DNA of 11,319 nucleotides from Pontibacterium sp964228735. Lineage in GTDB: Bacteria > Pseudomonadota > Gammaproteobacteria > Pseudomonadales > Balneatricaceae. The stretch covers positions 1 to 11,319 of the forward strand of contig NZ_CAXRBQ010000153.1 in the NCBI RefSeq assembly GCF_964228735.1, read 5' to 3'. Shown piece after piece: positions 5,841 through 11,319 of the stretch. The notes below the pieces were generated by a model, which made no database searches, was not told the DNA's origin, and saw nothing but the letters and a program-made list of their open reading frames with translations. The position numbers were made by a program, and so were the translations under genes. Numbering within the stretch: position 1 is the stretch's first letter; every line of letters starts with the position of its first letter.

Positions 5841-6965
5841 TTGAAACGATTTGAAGTTCGCAAAGACTATATTCTGGTTTGTGTGACCGTTCTGGTTTTT
5901 GCGATAAGTTCTGCATTCAGTCTTTATCAAATCAACCGTGCATCAAAGACGTTGGCGCACGAGTACCCGCTCGCCATCTGGACCATCGAACAATTTGAAA
6001 GCGAACACCTATCGTTATTGCACGCCCTCGAGTTACATTCTGCCGGCGTTGATAACCGCGACGACGTGCAACAGGCGTTCGATATTCTCTGGAATAGGGT
6101 GACAGTTGTTATCGATGGTTACGAAGCATCATTTGCACGTGAGTCATTAGGTGCGCAAGATCTCGCGACCGGTGTCCTAAACGTCTTGAAACGCTATGAC
6201 GCAAAGGTTCAGGCTATGCCCGAGGCGGGCGATCCTGGACTAAGCAGGGACGTGTTTACCGCACTGAATGCGTATCGAGGCCCCATCCACGAACTGAACA
6301 TTCGTAACTTCCATGACCGTGACACTGTGTACGGTCTGAAGGGGTTTTCAGAACACCTTAAGGCAGCCGGTGTCGCGTTTTTCGGCTTAGTAGTGAGCGG
6401 ATTGGTGCTGGTATTTATGCTACTGCGTCAGTTTTGGGCAAGTCGGCACCTGGCGCATCATGACGTGCTGACAGGCCTCGCCAACCGTCGATTCTTTATG
6501 GAACAGCTGCAACAAACAATTCTGCGCGCCGAAAGATATCACGAGAAGTTTGCTGTTTATCTTATTGATTTAAATGAGTTTAAGCCTGTTAATGATAAGT
6601 ACGGGCACGTTTTTGGTGATTGCGTACTCAAGGTGTTCGGCCACCGTTTGGCAACCAGTGTACGGCGGATTGATATGGCGGCACGTTTGGGTGGAGACGA
6701 ATTCGCCATCATTCAATATCCGATCAGCAATGACCTCGAAGTGCCTGCGCTACGCGAGCGGTTGAAAAAAGGGTTAAGCGGCGAAATTAGCAACGGAAAT
6801 TACGTTGTTGATGTTTCCCATAGCTTGGGCGTTGCAACGTACCCGGCTGATGGCTCCAGCGCAGAATCGCTTTTGCATACAGCAGACATGAAGATGTATG
6901 GCCAAAAGGGGGCGCATAAGCGGCGCATCCAGAATGTTGCTGAGACCATGCAGGTCGATAGTTAA
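5841..6965 (+). CDS. Membrane-bound GGDEF diguanylate cyclase
   Basis: A 374-residue inner-membrane enzyme predicted to make cyclic di-GMP from two GTP. Transmembrane helix 1 is about residues 10-29, followed by a mostly helical periplasmic domain (about 30-175) that I do not recognise, and transmembrane helix 2 (about 176-196). The GGDEF domain follows: linker DVLTGLANRR (208-217), the NDKYGHVFGD segment (251-260), and the intact active-site motif GGDEF (284-288). An inhibitory I-site R275-x2-D278 sits five residues before it, so product inhibition is expected. No EAL domain is present. Translation starts at a TTG immediately after the TAA of the SUOX-like gene (no gap), implying coupling and a joint role: the periplasmic partner probably senses a signal and the cyclase relays it. 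A strong terminator follows. The enzyme family is certain and the signal is unknown. Confidence 0.95.
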   Translation: MKRFEVRKDYILVCVTVLVFAISSAFSLYQINRASKTLAHEYPLAIWTIEQFESEHLSLLHALELHSAGVDNRDDVQQAFDILWNRVTVVIDGYEASFARESLGAQDLATGVLNVLKRYDAKVQAMPEAGDPGLSRDVFTALNAYRGPIHELNIRNFHDRDTVYGLKGFSEHLKAAGVAFFGLVVSGLVLVFMLLRQFWASRHLAHHDVLTGLANRRFFMEQLQQTILRAERYHEKFAVYLIDLNEFKPVNDKYGHVFGDCVLKVFGHRLATSVRRIDMAARLGGDEFAIIQYPISNDLEVPALRERLKKGLSGEISNGNYVVDVSHSLGVATYPADGSSAESLLHTADMKMYGQKGAHKRRIQNVAETMQVDS

Positions 6966-6995
6966 TATATTAGGAATATTCAGAATGAATACATG

Positions 6996-7020
6996 AAAGG
7001 GGCAATCCAGCCCCTTTTTT
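6996..7020 (+). terminator. Intrinsic terminator of the SUOX-like/GGDEF unit
   Basis: AAAGGGGC (6996-7003) and GCCCCTTT pair as an 8-bp stem around the loop AATCCA, followed by a run of six T (7015-7020). It lies 31 bases after the cyclase stop and just before the 3' end of the convergent cupin gene. Confidence 0.9.
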
Positions 7021-7032
7021 AGTGTCTGGGAT

Positions 7033-7686
7033 TTAGTCGATCGGTAGATGCCCGGTCTTCACCCAAATCACGGTTTCTTCTTCGACATAGGGAAAATGCT
7101 CGCTCATGTGTGGGCTGCGTAGCCAGGTACCGGCAGGGTATCGGCCGTGCTCGTCGATAAAGGTCCCCGATAACACCAGTATCTCTTCGCCACCCGCATG
7201 GCGGTGAGCCACAAAACGCTCACCGGCAGGCCATTTAACCAACGCGACATGTTCGGTGCCGTAACTGTGCAACGGCATCACCTGCAGATTGCCCTGGCCG
7301 GGCAGCCATGCGGTATTGGTGGTGTCGATGCGCACTGTTGCCTGATCGTCGACATCAAACTGATATAACTTCACCAGAATGGTACAGCCCTGTTCGCTGA
7401 AGGGGGCATGGCTGCTGTTGTGTGGATTGCGGATATAGGTGCCAGCCGGATAGTCTCCATGCTCGTCGGAAAATACACCGTCCAGCACCAGAATCTCTTC
7501 ACCGTACGGATGCAGGTGGCTGGCGAACTTCGCTCCAGGCGCATAGCGTACGATACTGGTTGCGTGACCGGTCTCCGCTTCAGCCCGCGCCAGCGGTTTG
7601 CGTTCCACGCCCGCAGCCGGGCTTAGCACCCAATCCATCGCGTTGGTATCGATGACCACCCGTTGTGAGAAGTCCATATTAAGCAT
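7033..7686 (-). CDS. Two-domain ChrR-like cupin protein
   Basis: A 217-residue protein made of two tandem cupin barrels that repeat each other. Copy 1 has H57-x-H59-x3-E63 followed by YPAGTYIRNPHNSSH (H93). Copy 2 has H161-x-H163-x3-E167, then YPAGTWLRSPHMSEH (H197). Both copies keep the His/Glu set that normally binds a metal. This resembles the ChrR-type cupin domain, which occurs in anti-sigma factors and in free-standing proteins such as acetylacetone-cleaving or uncharacterised dioxygenase-like enzymes. No anti-sigma zinc-binding N-terminal domain is present, so an enzymatic or metal-binding role is likelier than ECF sigma control. The ATG at 7686 starts 3 bases after the SDR stop, with the SD (GGGAG) inside the SDR end; a second ATG is at 7677. 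It is cotranscribed with the SDR gene. Substrate unknown. Confidence 0.9.
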   Translation of the reverse strand: MLNMDFSQRVVIDTNAMDWVLSPAAGVERKPLARAEAETGHATSIVRYAPGAKFASHLHPYGEEILVLDGVFSDEHGDYPAGTYIRNPHNSSHAPFSEQGCTILVKLYQFDVDDQATVRIDTTNTAWLPGQGNLQVMPLHSYGTEHVALVKWPAGERFVAHRHAGGEEILVLSGTFIDEHGRYPAGTWLRSPHMSEHFPYVEEETVIWVKTGHLPID

Positions 7687-7689
7687 TTA

Positions 7690-8457
7690 TCAGTTTCTCC
7701 CAGCCATTACGCCGCCATCCACATCCCAGGTTGCACCGGTGACCCAGCCTGCTTCGTCACTGAGCAGGAAATTAATGACGTTCGCCACGTCATCCGCGCT
7801 GCCAATCCGGCCAATAGGGTGGATGTCATTAAAGGTAGACAATACTTCATCCACATCATTCGGGTCGATAAATGTTTCATAGATCGGCGTTTTAACGACT
7901 GCCGGTGAAACGGTATTTACGCGGATACCATGATCACCCAATTCCATCGCCAGATGCTGGGTAAGCGCGTGCAGGCCCGCTTTGGCCATGGAATACGCAC
8001 TGGATGGGGTAGCCTTGATCGCTTGCTGAGCCCACATCGAACCGATATTCACGATTGAACCACCGCCATGCTTGATCATGTTTTTCGCCACTGCCTGTGA
8101 AACAAAGAACAACGCACGGTTCAGCTTCATGTAACTGTCGTAGTCCTGATGATCATGTTCGATAAACGGCTTGGGATTAAAGGTACCGGCAGCGTTGACC
8201 AGGTATTTGATATGCTCGGTGCGATTGCTGATGTGCGAGATCAGTCGGTCGAGTGCCTCTGTGTCGTACAAGTCAGCAACGATGGTGTCTGCGAGTTCCG
8301 GAGATGCAAGTTGTTGAACGGCTGTGTCCAGTCGCTCTGCAGAACGACCGACAAGCAGGGTACGTATACCGCGCATGTTAAGCAATTGGGCGGTGGCGAG
8401 GCCCATACCGGTTGATCCACCCACGATCAGTGCAACAGTCTGTTTAATCTCATTCAT
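7690..8457 (-). CDS. Short-chain dehydrogenase/reductase (classical SDR)
   Basis: A 255-residue NAD(P)-dependent oxidoreductase of the classical SDR type. The Rossmann nucleotide motif is GGSTGMG (13-19). NAAG is at 88-91. The catalytic tetrad is N113, S140, Y155 and K159 in YSMAK. The C-terminal GWVTGATWDVDGGVMAGRN is typical of the family. Length matches the ~250-residue norm. The glycine-rich loop starts GGSTG rather than GASSG. VGR at 36-38 suggests NADPH preference, but this is only a hint. The ATG at 8457 has GGAG eight bases upstream. It forms a two-gene operon with the bicupin protein and is divergent from an HxlR regulator; such regulators often control neighbouring oxidoreductases that detoxify quinones or aldehydes. 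The substrate cannot be read from sequence. Confidence 0.95.
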   Translation of the reverse strand: MNEIKQTVALIVGGSTGMGLATAQLLNMRGIRTLLVGRSAERLDTAVQQLASPELADTIVADLYDTEALDRLISHISNRTEHIKYLVNAAGTFNPKPFIEHDHQDYDSYMKLNRALFFVSQAVAKNMIKHGGGSIVNIGSMWAQQAIKATPSSAYSMAKAGLHALTQHLAMELGDHGIRVNTVSPAVVKTPIYETFIDPNDVDEVLSTFNDIHPIGRIGSADDVANVINFLLSDEAGWVTGATWDVDGGVMAGRN

Positions 8458-8519
8458 TCGGTTATCTCCAGTGTTTGTTGTAAGGTGTTATAAGAGATTA
8501 AGAATGCTGTAGTGCATTG

Positions 8520-8560
8520 AAAAGTAAGTACAAATTGGTCAGGTAGGTACTTTTTGGTAC
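8520..8560. promoter_or_regulatory. Phased GTAC repeats, candidate HxlR operator
   Basis: Between the divergent SDR and HxlR genes GTAC occurs at 8528, 8547 and 8557, that is 19 and 10 bp apart, close to two and one helical turns. AAAAGTA (8520-8526) and TACTTTT (8548-8554) form an inverted repeat around them. Binding by the adjacent HxlR protein is inferred from position. Confidence 0.55.
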
Positions 8561-8566
8561 ATCTTT

Positions 8567-8914
8567 ATGAAAAGTCAGGAAAAACTTTTTTCGCGTAAGT
8601 CCGCACCGGCACGCAGTGCGCGGATGGTTGAGGCCATTTATGGCTGCAAATGGTCGTTAACGGTGTATCAGTTGCTGGCCAACGGCATTAATCGCCCGGG
8701 GGAGATGGTTCGAAGCGTTGAGGGCTTAAGTACCAAAGTCCTCAACGAATGTCTGCGCAAGAATGTGCAGTTTGGCATTCTTGAAAAGCGCACCTTTAAT
8801 GAGATTCCACCACGTGTCGAATACGAAACCACAGCCTTTGGTAAGAAGTTTTTGCGTATTGTTGATGAGCTGGAAGCGTTGCAGGAAGAGATCGACGAGG
8901 ACGTGTTGAACTAG
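8567..8914 (+). CDS. HxlR-family transcriptional regulator
   Basis: A 115-residue winged-helix regulator of the HxlR family. The domain runs from about residue 18 to 112 and contains the family landmarks GCKWSLTVYQLLANGINRPG (26-45), SVEGLSTKVLNECLRKNVQF and ILEKRTFNEIPPRVEYETTAFGKKF. The usual GGKW is GCKW here, giving a single cysteine, C27, at the start of the DNA-binding helix; a second, C62, lies in ECLRK. Several HxlR proteins (YodB, HypR, QorR) sense electrophiles through cysteines, so redox sensing is possible. There is no obvious Shine-Dalgarno before the ATG at 8567, so translation could be weak or near-leaderless. It is divergent from the SDR/cupin operon and separated by the phased GTAC repeats, which suggests local control of that operon. 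Confidence 0.93.
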   Translation: MKSQEKLFSRKSAPARSARMVEAIYGCKWSLTVYQLLANGINRPGEMVRSVEGLSTKVLNECLRKNVQFGILEKRTFNEIPPRVEYETTAFGKKFLRIVDELEALQEEIDEDVLN

Positions 8915-8947
8915 CTACGAATTAGAAGAGCGGGAAAGGACAGAAAC

Positions 8948-8976
8948 AAAAATGGCCCAAGTAAGGGCCATTTTTT
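8948..8976. terminator. Bidirectional terminator between convergent genes
   Basis: AAAAATGGCCC (8948-8958) pairs perfectly with GGGCCATTTTT (8965-8975) around a six-base loop. The A-run on one side and the T-run on the other allow termination in both directions, serving the HxlR and DUF3461 genes. Confidence 0.92.
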
Positions 8977-8996
8977 GATGATATGCGAGTGAATGA

Positions 8997-9380
8997 TCAG
9001 ACGATGCGGTTCAGATCTTCGCGCAGCTCCTGCAGTTTTGCAGCCATGATCTGTTCCAGGCGATCCAGCTCGTTCACCAGCTGCATGCGACGGTCGTGGT
9101 TGCTCATGCTCTTATTCAGGGCATTCAGCTCGTTGACCGCAGCAATCAGTACCGGGTCACTACCACCATTATCTTTGCTCTGGCTTGCAGCTTCTGCATC
9201 AGCAGGAACGACGGTGTTGCAATCGAAGCAGAACGTGCTGCTATCAGGCATTGCGGAACCAGCAGGGCGTTTGAAGTAGACCTTCAGTACTTCCTGGTTG
9301 TCTTGACGTGACAGCTTATAGTGGCTGATTGCATTCACATCGGTCAGGCCCATTGCGCTCAGGGTATTGAATTCTGACAT
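8997..9380 (-). CDS. DUF3461 family protein
   Basis: A 127-residue cytoplasmic protein that I recognise as DUF3461-like from the start MSEFNTLSAMGLTDVNAISH, the VLKVYFKRPAGSAMP strand region and the helical C terminus (about 77-125, ending in LEQIMAAKLQELREDLNRIV), which looks like a coiled coil. A C51-x2-C54 pair (FCFDC) sits in the middle. The family is common in Gammaproteobacteria and has no known function. The ATG at 9380 is preferred: GGAAAGAG precedes it and it matches the family's usual N terminus. The frame is open upstream to 9428, but that extension is not family-like. It has its own transcription unit ending in the bidirectional terminator. Confidence 0.88.
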   Translation of the reverse strand: MSEFNTLSAMGLTDVNAISHYKLSRQDNQEVLKVYFKRPAGSAMPDSSTFCFDCNTVVPADAEAASQSKDNGGSDPVLIAAVNELNALNKSMSNHDRRMQLVNELDRLEQIMAAKLQELREDLNRIV

Positions 9381-9458
9381 TGCTCTTTCCGTTGTTCTTA
9401 TGTTTTGTGATTCGTCTCTTGCTGACACTCAAGAATAAAGCAGGGGTTTTGATTCAGT

Positions 9459-9523
9459 AGGGCCAGTTTCGAGAGGTGGATATGGCCAGTTTTGGTTCCA
9501 GCGGGATTTTTTTTCTGGCCCTA
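9459..9523. promoter_or_regulatory. Three-box repeat upstream of the RHH-like gene
   Basis: GGCCAGTTT occurs as a direct repeat at 9461-9469 and 9484-9492 (23 bp apart). A third, inverted copy ends the set: AGGGCCAG (9459-9466) pairs with CTGGCCCT (9515-9522), extended to 9 bp by flanking T and A. Two direct boxes plus one inverted box recall operators described for MocR/PdxR-type regulators, but no such regulator is in this window. Confidence 0.45.
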
Positions 9524-9556
9524 ATGGCAGGAGGGCACACTGCTTATAGTGAAATC

Positions 9557-9637
9557 ATCAGGTCGGCGCCTGATTTGAAGGAGCAGACAGTATGTCGGCC
9601 GAAGTTATAGGTCCGGACATCACCGGACACTGTACAG
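9557..9637 (+). promoter_or_regulatory. Dyads in the leader of the RHH-like gene
   Basis: Three inverted repeats precede the main ATG: ATCAGG with CCTGAT (9557-9574), TCCGG with CCGGA (9612-9627), and the palindrome CTGTACAG (9630-9637). They lie before or inside the sequence between two in-frame start codons (9592 and 9664), so they could be operator sites for autoregulation or RNA hairpins affecting start choice. Confidence 0.4.
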
Positions 9638-9663
9638 ACTATAAAAACAACGCAGGAGTCATT

Positions 9664-9936
9664 ATGGCGACTAAAACTCAAGTACAGATCGAACTGCAAC
9701 CTGAAACCCTGGAATTGTTTGATCGTTACCACAAATACACCGGCACAACCCCTGAACTGTATATCACCGAGTTGGTTGAGAAGACGCTCCCAACTGTTCA
9801 GGCAATGGTAGACGCAATGGATGAAGCCAGCGAAAACCCAGAGGGTGCTGATGTAATGGAGATCTTCGGTCGTAAGATGGCTGAAGCCGCTTTGCAGCAA
9901 AAACAGGAAGCGCAGGATTCTCCGCTGACTGTTTGA
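9664..9936 (+). CDS. Small acidic ribbon-helix-helix-like protein
   Basis: A 90-residue protein without a recognised named family. Its beginning, TKTQVQIELQPETLELFDRY followed by TGTTPELYITELVEKTL, has the pattern of a ribbon-helix-helix domain: one strand (about 4-11), then two helices (about 12-24 and 29-41). The remaining half is acidic and helical (about 43-80). Arc/CopG-type DNA-binding proteins and antitoxins share this layout, but no toxin-like gene is beside it. Two in-frame ATGs have ribosome sites: 9664 (AGGAG, six bases) and 9592 (AAGGAG, eight bases), the latter giving 114 residues. I prefer 9664 because the protein then begins like a normal RHH strand and the extension looks composed of palindromes. 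A strong terminator follows. Confidence 0.7.
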   Translation: MATKTQVQIELQPETLELFDRYHKYTGTTPELYITELVEKTLPTVQAMVDAMDEASENPEGADVMEIFGRKMAEAALQQKQEAQDSPLTV

Positions 9937-9996
9937 GACATCATTGTCTCTCCCTGAGAGTCGTTACTTCTTCTTTGCTCTGGTAACGCGCTATTC

Positions 9997-10025
9997 GAGC
10001 CACGCCCACACGTGGCTCTTTTTTT
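9997..10025 (+). terminator. Intrinsic terminator of the RHH-like gene
   Basis: GAGCCACG (9997-10004) and CGTGGCTC (10011-10018) form an 8-bp stem with loop CCCACA, followed by seven T (10019-10025). A weaker hairpin, GAGACA-TCAT-TGTCTC (9935-9950), overlaps the stop codon but has no T-run. Confidence 0.93.
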
Positions 10026-10068
10026 GTTCATCGTCGAAGAACGAGGAACTGCATAATCTGACTCGTTT

Positions 10069-10162
10069 GTAGGTTGGCCATCGTGAAGCGATGCCCAACA
10101 ACTCGACTCAACTCAAAAATTCCGACTAAATGTTGGGCTTCGCACAGCGAAGGCCAACCTAC
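10069..10162. repeat. REPIN-like element, GTAGGTTGGCC type
   Basis: A 94-bp element with perfect 11-bp ends, GTAGGTTGGCC (10069-10079) and GGCCAACCTAC (10152-10162). Each half folds on its own: TTGG..CATCG with CGATG..CCAA on the left, and TTGGGCTTCGC with GCGAAGGCCAA on the right. The halves face each other in opposite orientation. Two oppositely oriented REPs form the REPIN unit mobilised by RAYT transposases in other bacteria. A partial relative is at 3306. Confidence 0.75.
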
Positions 10163-10189
10163 GCTTTTTATATCTGGCTCCCATTACTG

Positions 10190-10270
10190 GTTCCCATGCT
10201 CTGCGTGGGAACCCATTGTTCACTCGCATTGCATACAAGTCCTATGCATTACCACGCAGAGCGTGGGAAC
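10190..10270. repeat. REPIN-like element, TTCCCACGC type
   Basis: An 81-bp inverted pair. GTTCCCATGCTCTGCGTGG (10190-10208) and CCACGCAGAGCGTGGGAAC (10252-10270) are reverse complements with one mismatch in 19 bp. Each arm is itself near-palindromic (TTCCCATGC-TCT-GCGTGGGAA). The motif is a widely seen bacterial intergenic repeat, and it is a different family from the element 28 bp to the left. Confidence 0.75.
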
Positions 10271-10715
10271 GAGGTAGGTAACGAAGTAGTTTTGCGTACA
10301 AAAGCTAAGAAGATCAGTCTCAACAGGAAAGAAAAGAACACTATCACGGCTTAGGAAAGCTGAGCATGAACCAGCGCATGGATCGTACTGCCGTGATAGT
10401 GCTTGCCAAAACCTGGCAAGGGGTTGGTGGTATTGCGTTACGAGTGAATCAACGGCCGAACACCCGTAGTGGGATAACGGCCGGGCTTACATGTCACAAT
10501 CACTATATCGGGGGAGCGTCTGGCCTGTTTAGGTCCAGAGACTGGCGATACAAAGTGCCAGCGACTTAGGCCAGTTATATGCGAACTGCGTCGAAAATGG
10601 GGCCAAAGTTCAATAAGTGTTGAGGCCAGCACCCCATAAAAGAGGAGTGGCCGTTGCCACTGCAAGGCAAATTGCTTAGTTTCAATTTGATGTCAGATCG
10701 ACGGAGAAGAGGACT
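10271..10715 (+). other. Hairpin-rich non-coding leader before the chemoreceptor gene
   Basis: This 445-base region has no convincing coding frame but many helices. CACTATCACGGC (10339-10350) pairs perfectly with GCCGTGATAGTG (10390-10401). Others are CTTGCC with GGCAAG (10402-10420), CGGCCG with CGGCCG enclosing CCC/GGG (10453-10483), and CTGGCCT with AGGCCAG (10520-10574) enclosing CTGGC/GCCAG. ATGGGG pairs with CCCCAT (10597-10637) enclosing TCAA/TTGA. The last is GTGGC with GCCAC (10647-10660). It could be a structured 5' leader, a small RNA gene or fused repeats. It does not match the cyclic di-GMP riboswitch consensus as I know it. Confidence 0.5.
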
Positions 10716-11319
10716 ATGCAGTTAAAGGTTTCCCATAAGATAACCTTAGGTTTCACCTTTTTGGTGCTGTCAATTATGTTGGTTGGCGGCGGTGGGTTAT
10801 GGGGTGCTGCCACTATCAGCCGTGGTCTCGACCAGGTGACGAATGAGTCCCTTCCAACCGTATCCGGCAGTCTAAATCAGATGATCACCCTGCAGCAGGC
10901 CAACCTGGCACTGCTGACGGTTCTGTCTGACGATAAAGACAAGAAACTACGTACAGAACAGAAGAAAGGCTTTGAAGAGCAGGTCCAGGTATTCCAATCC
11001 CGCCTCGAAGACCTGGGTTCTCAGTACGATCTGACTGACGAGCAACGCACCCAGCTGCAAACCGCATCTGAAACGGAAGCCTCATTTACTAAGGCTGCAT
11101 TGAATGCAATGACCCTGCACGAACAGCAGTTGATGCTAGCCGAGCGTGTGCGCCAGAAAGAGAGTGGCTTCCAGCGCAAAATGGATACGCTCAATACCTG
11201 GAGCCAGAAATACATCAGCAAAAACACCATCAGTGAACGACTGACCCGTATCCGCGCGTTCATGCGCGCTGCTAACGCTCATCGCACCCAACTGATCAAT
11301 TTCCGCCAGAGCCAGGATA
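10716..11319 (+). CDS. Methyl-accepting chemotaxis protein, N-terminal part
   Basis: The first 201 residues of a chemoreceptor; the gene runs off the right edge. Residues 1-8 are a short cytoplasmic lead (MQLKVSHK), and 9-33 form a transmembrane helix (ITLGFTFLVLSIMLVGGGGLWGAAT). The rest is a long, mostly alpha-helical, glutamine-rich periplasmic ligand domain with no cysteine. This layout fits large helical-bundle sensor domains such as HBM or double four-helix types, but the domain is incomplete here. The second membrane helix, HAMP and signalling domains would lie beyond the window, so the MCP call rests on the N terminus. AGAGGA precedes the ATG. The unusually long structured stretch upstream could regulate it. 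Confidence 0.8.
   Translation, partial: MQLKVSHKITLGFTFLVLSIMLVGGGGLWGAATISRGLDQVTNESLPTVSGSLNQMITLQQANLALLTVLSDDKDKKLRTEQKKGFEEQVQVFQSRLEDLGSQYDLTDEQRTQLQTASETEASFTKAALNAMTLHEQQLMLAERVRQKESGFQRKMDTLNTWSQKYISKNTISERLTRIRAFMRAANAHRTQLINFRQSQD

Noticed and set aside
9592..9936. Toxin-antitoxin operon based on the RHH-like protein
   Set aside because: No adjacent toxin-sized gene; a terminator follows directly.
9935..9950. GAGACA-TCAT-TGTCTC hairpin as a terminator
   Set aside because: No T-run; the strong terminator is at 9997-10025.
10074..10354. Short rightward frames over the REPIN-like elements
   Set aside because: They run through palindromic repeats, have no ribosome site and encode low-complexity mirrored peptides.
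10366..10569. 67-codon frame in the hairpin-rich region
   Set aside because: No ribosome site, no family pattern, and it spans several long inverted repeats.
10339..10660. Cyclic di-GMP (GEMM) riboswitch before the chemoreceptor
   Set aside because: Expected by gene context, but the conserved GEMM-I core sequences are not present.

Overview
The window looks like ordinary chromosome from a free-living, probably marine, Gammaproteobacterium of the Oceanospirillales/Pseudomonadales type. This is an inference from moderate GC, a DUF3461 protein, a GlxA-type AraC regulator, a membrane diguanylate cyclase, a chemoreceptor and three kinds of REP-like palindromic repeats. No rRNA, tRNA, CRISPR array, transposase, integrase or phage gene is visible.

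Layout. (1) 118-3287 is a stress-response block. Three leftward genes encode an OsmC-family protein, a CxxC carboxymuconolactone-decarboxylase/AhpD-like protein and an AraC regulator. A rightward GlxA-type regulator is divergent from them. A long inverted repeat covers the ribosome-binding site and start of the AhpD-like gene. (2) 3288-3534 holds REP-like repeats. (3) 3535-5044 is a metal-efflux module: a six-helix CDF-type transporter read leftwards and a MerR-family sensor read rightwards. They share a textbook MerR operator in a 19-bp promoter spacer. A GntR-type FCD domain fragment without its DNA-binding half follows. (4) 5358-6965 is a two-gene unit: an exported sulfite-oxidase-fold protein lacking the molybdenum-binding cysteine, and directly after it a membrane GGDEF diguanylate cyclase. 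It has its own promoter and terminator. (5) 7033-8914 is an SDR oxidoreductase plus bicupin operon, divergent from an HxlR regulator with a cysteine in its DNA-binding domain. The space between them carries three phased GTAC half-sites. (6) 8997-10025 holds a DUF3461 protein and a small ribbon-helix-helix-like protein, separated by an intergenic region with repeated boxes. (7) 10026-10715 is a long non-coding stretch with two REPIN-like elements followed by a hairpin-rich region, directly upstream of a chemoreceptor gene that runs off the right edge.

How the genes fit together. Four small regulator-target modules sit side by side: AraC/GlxA with thiol peroxidase-type proteins, MerR with metal efflux, HxlR with SDR/cupin, and a periplasmic sensor with a diguanylate cyclase. 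The first and third suggest sensing of reactive electrophiles or peroxides. No single large pathway is evident. The least expected items are the SUOX-like/GGDEF pair, the ribosome-site-sequestering hairpin, the FCD orphan and the structured region before the chemoreceptor.
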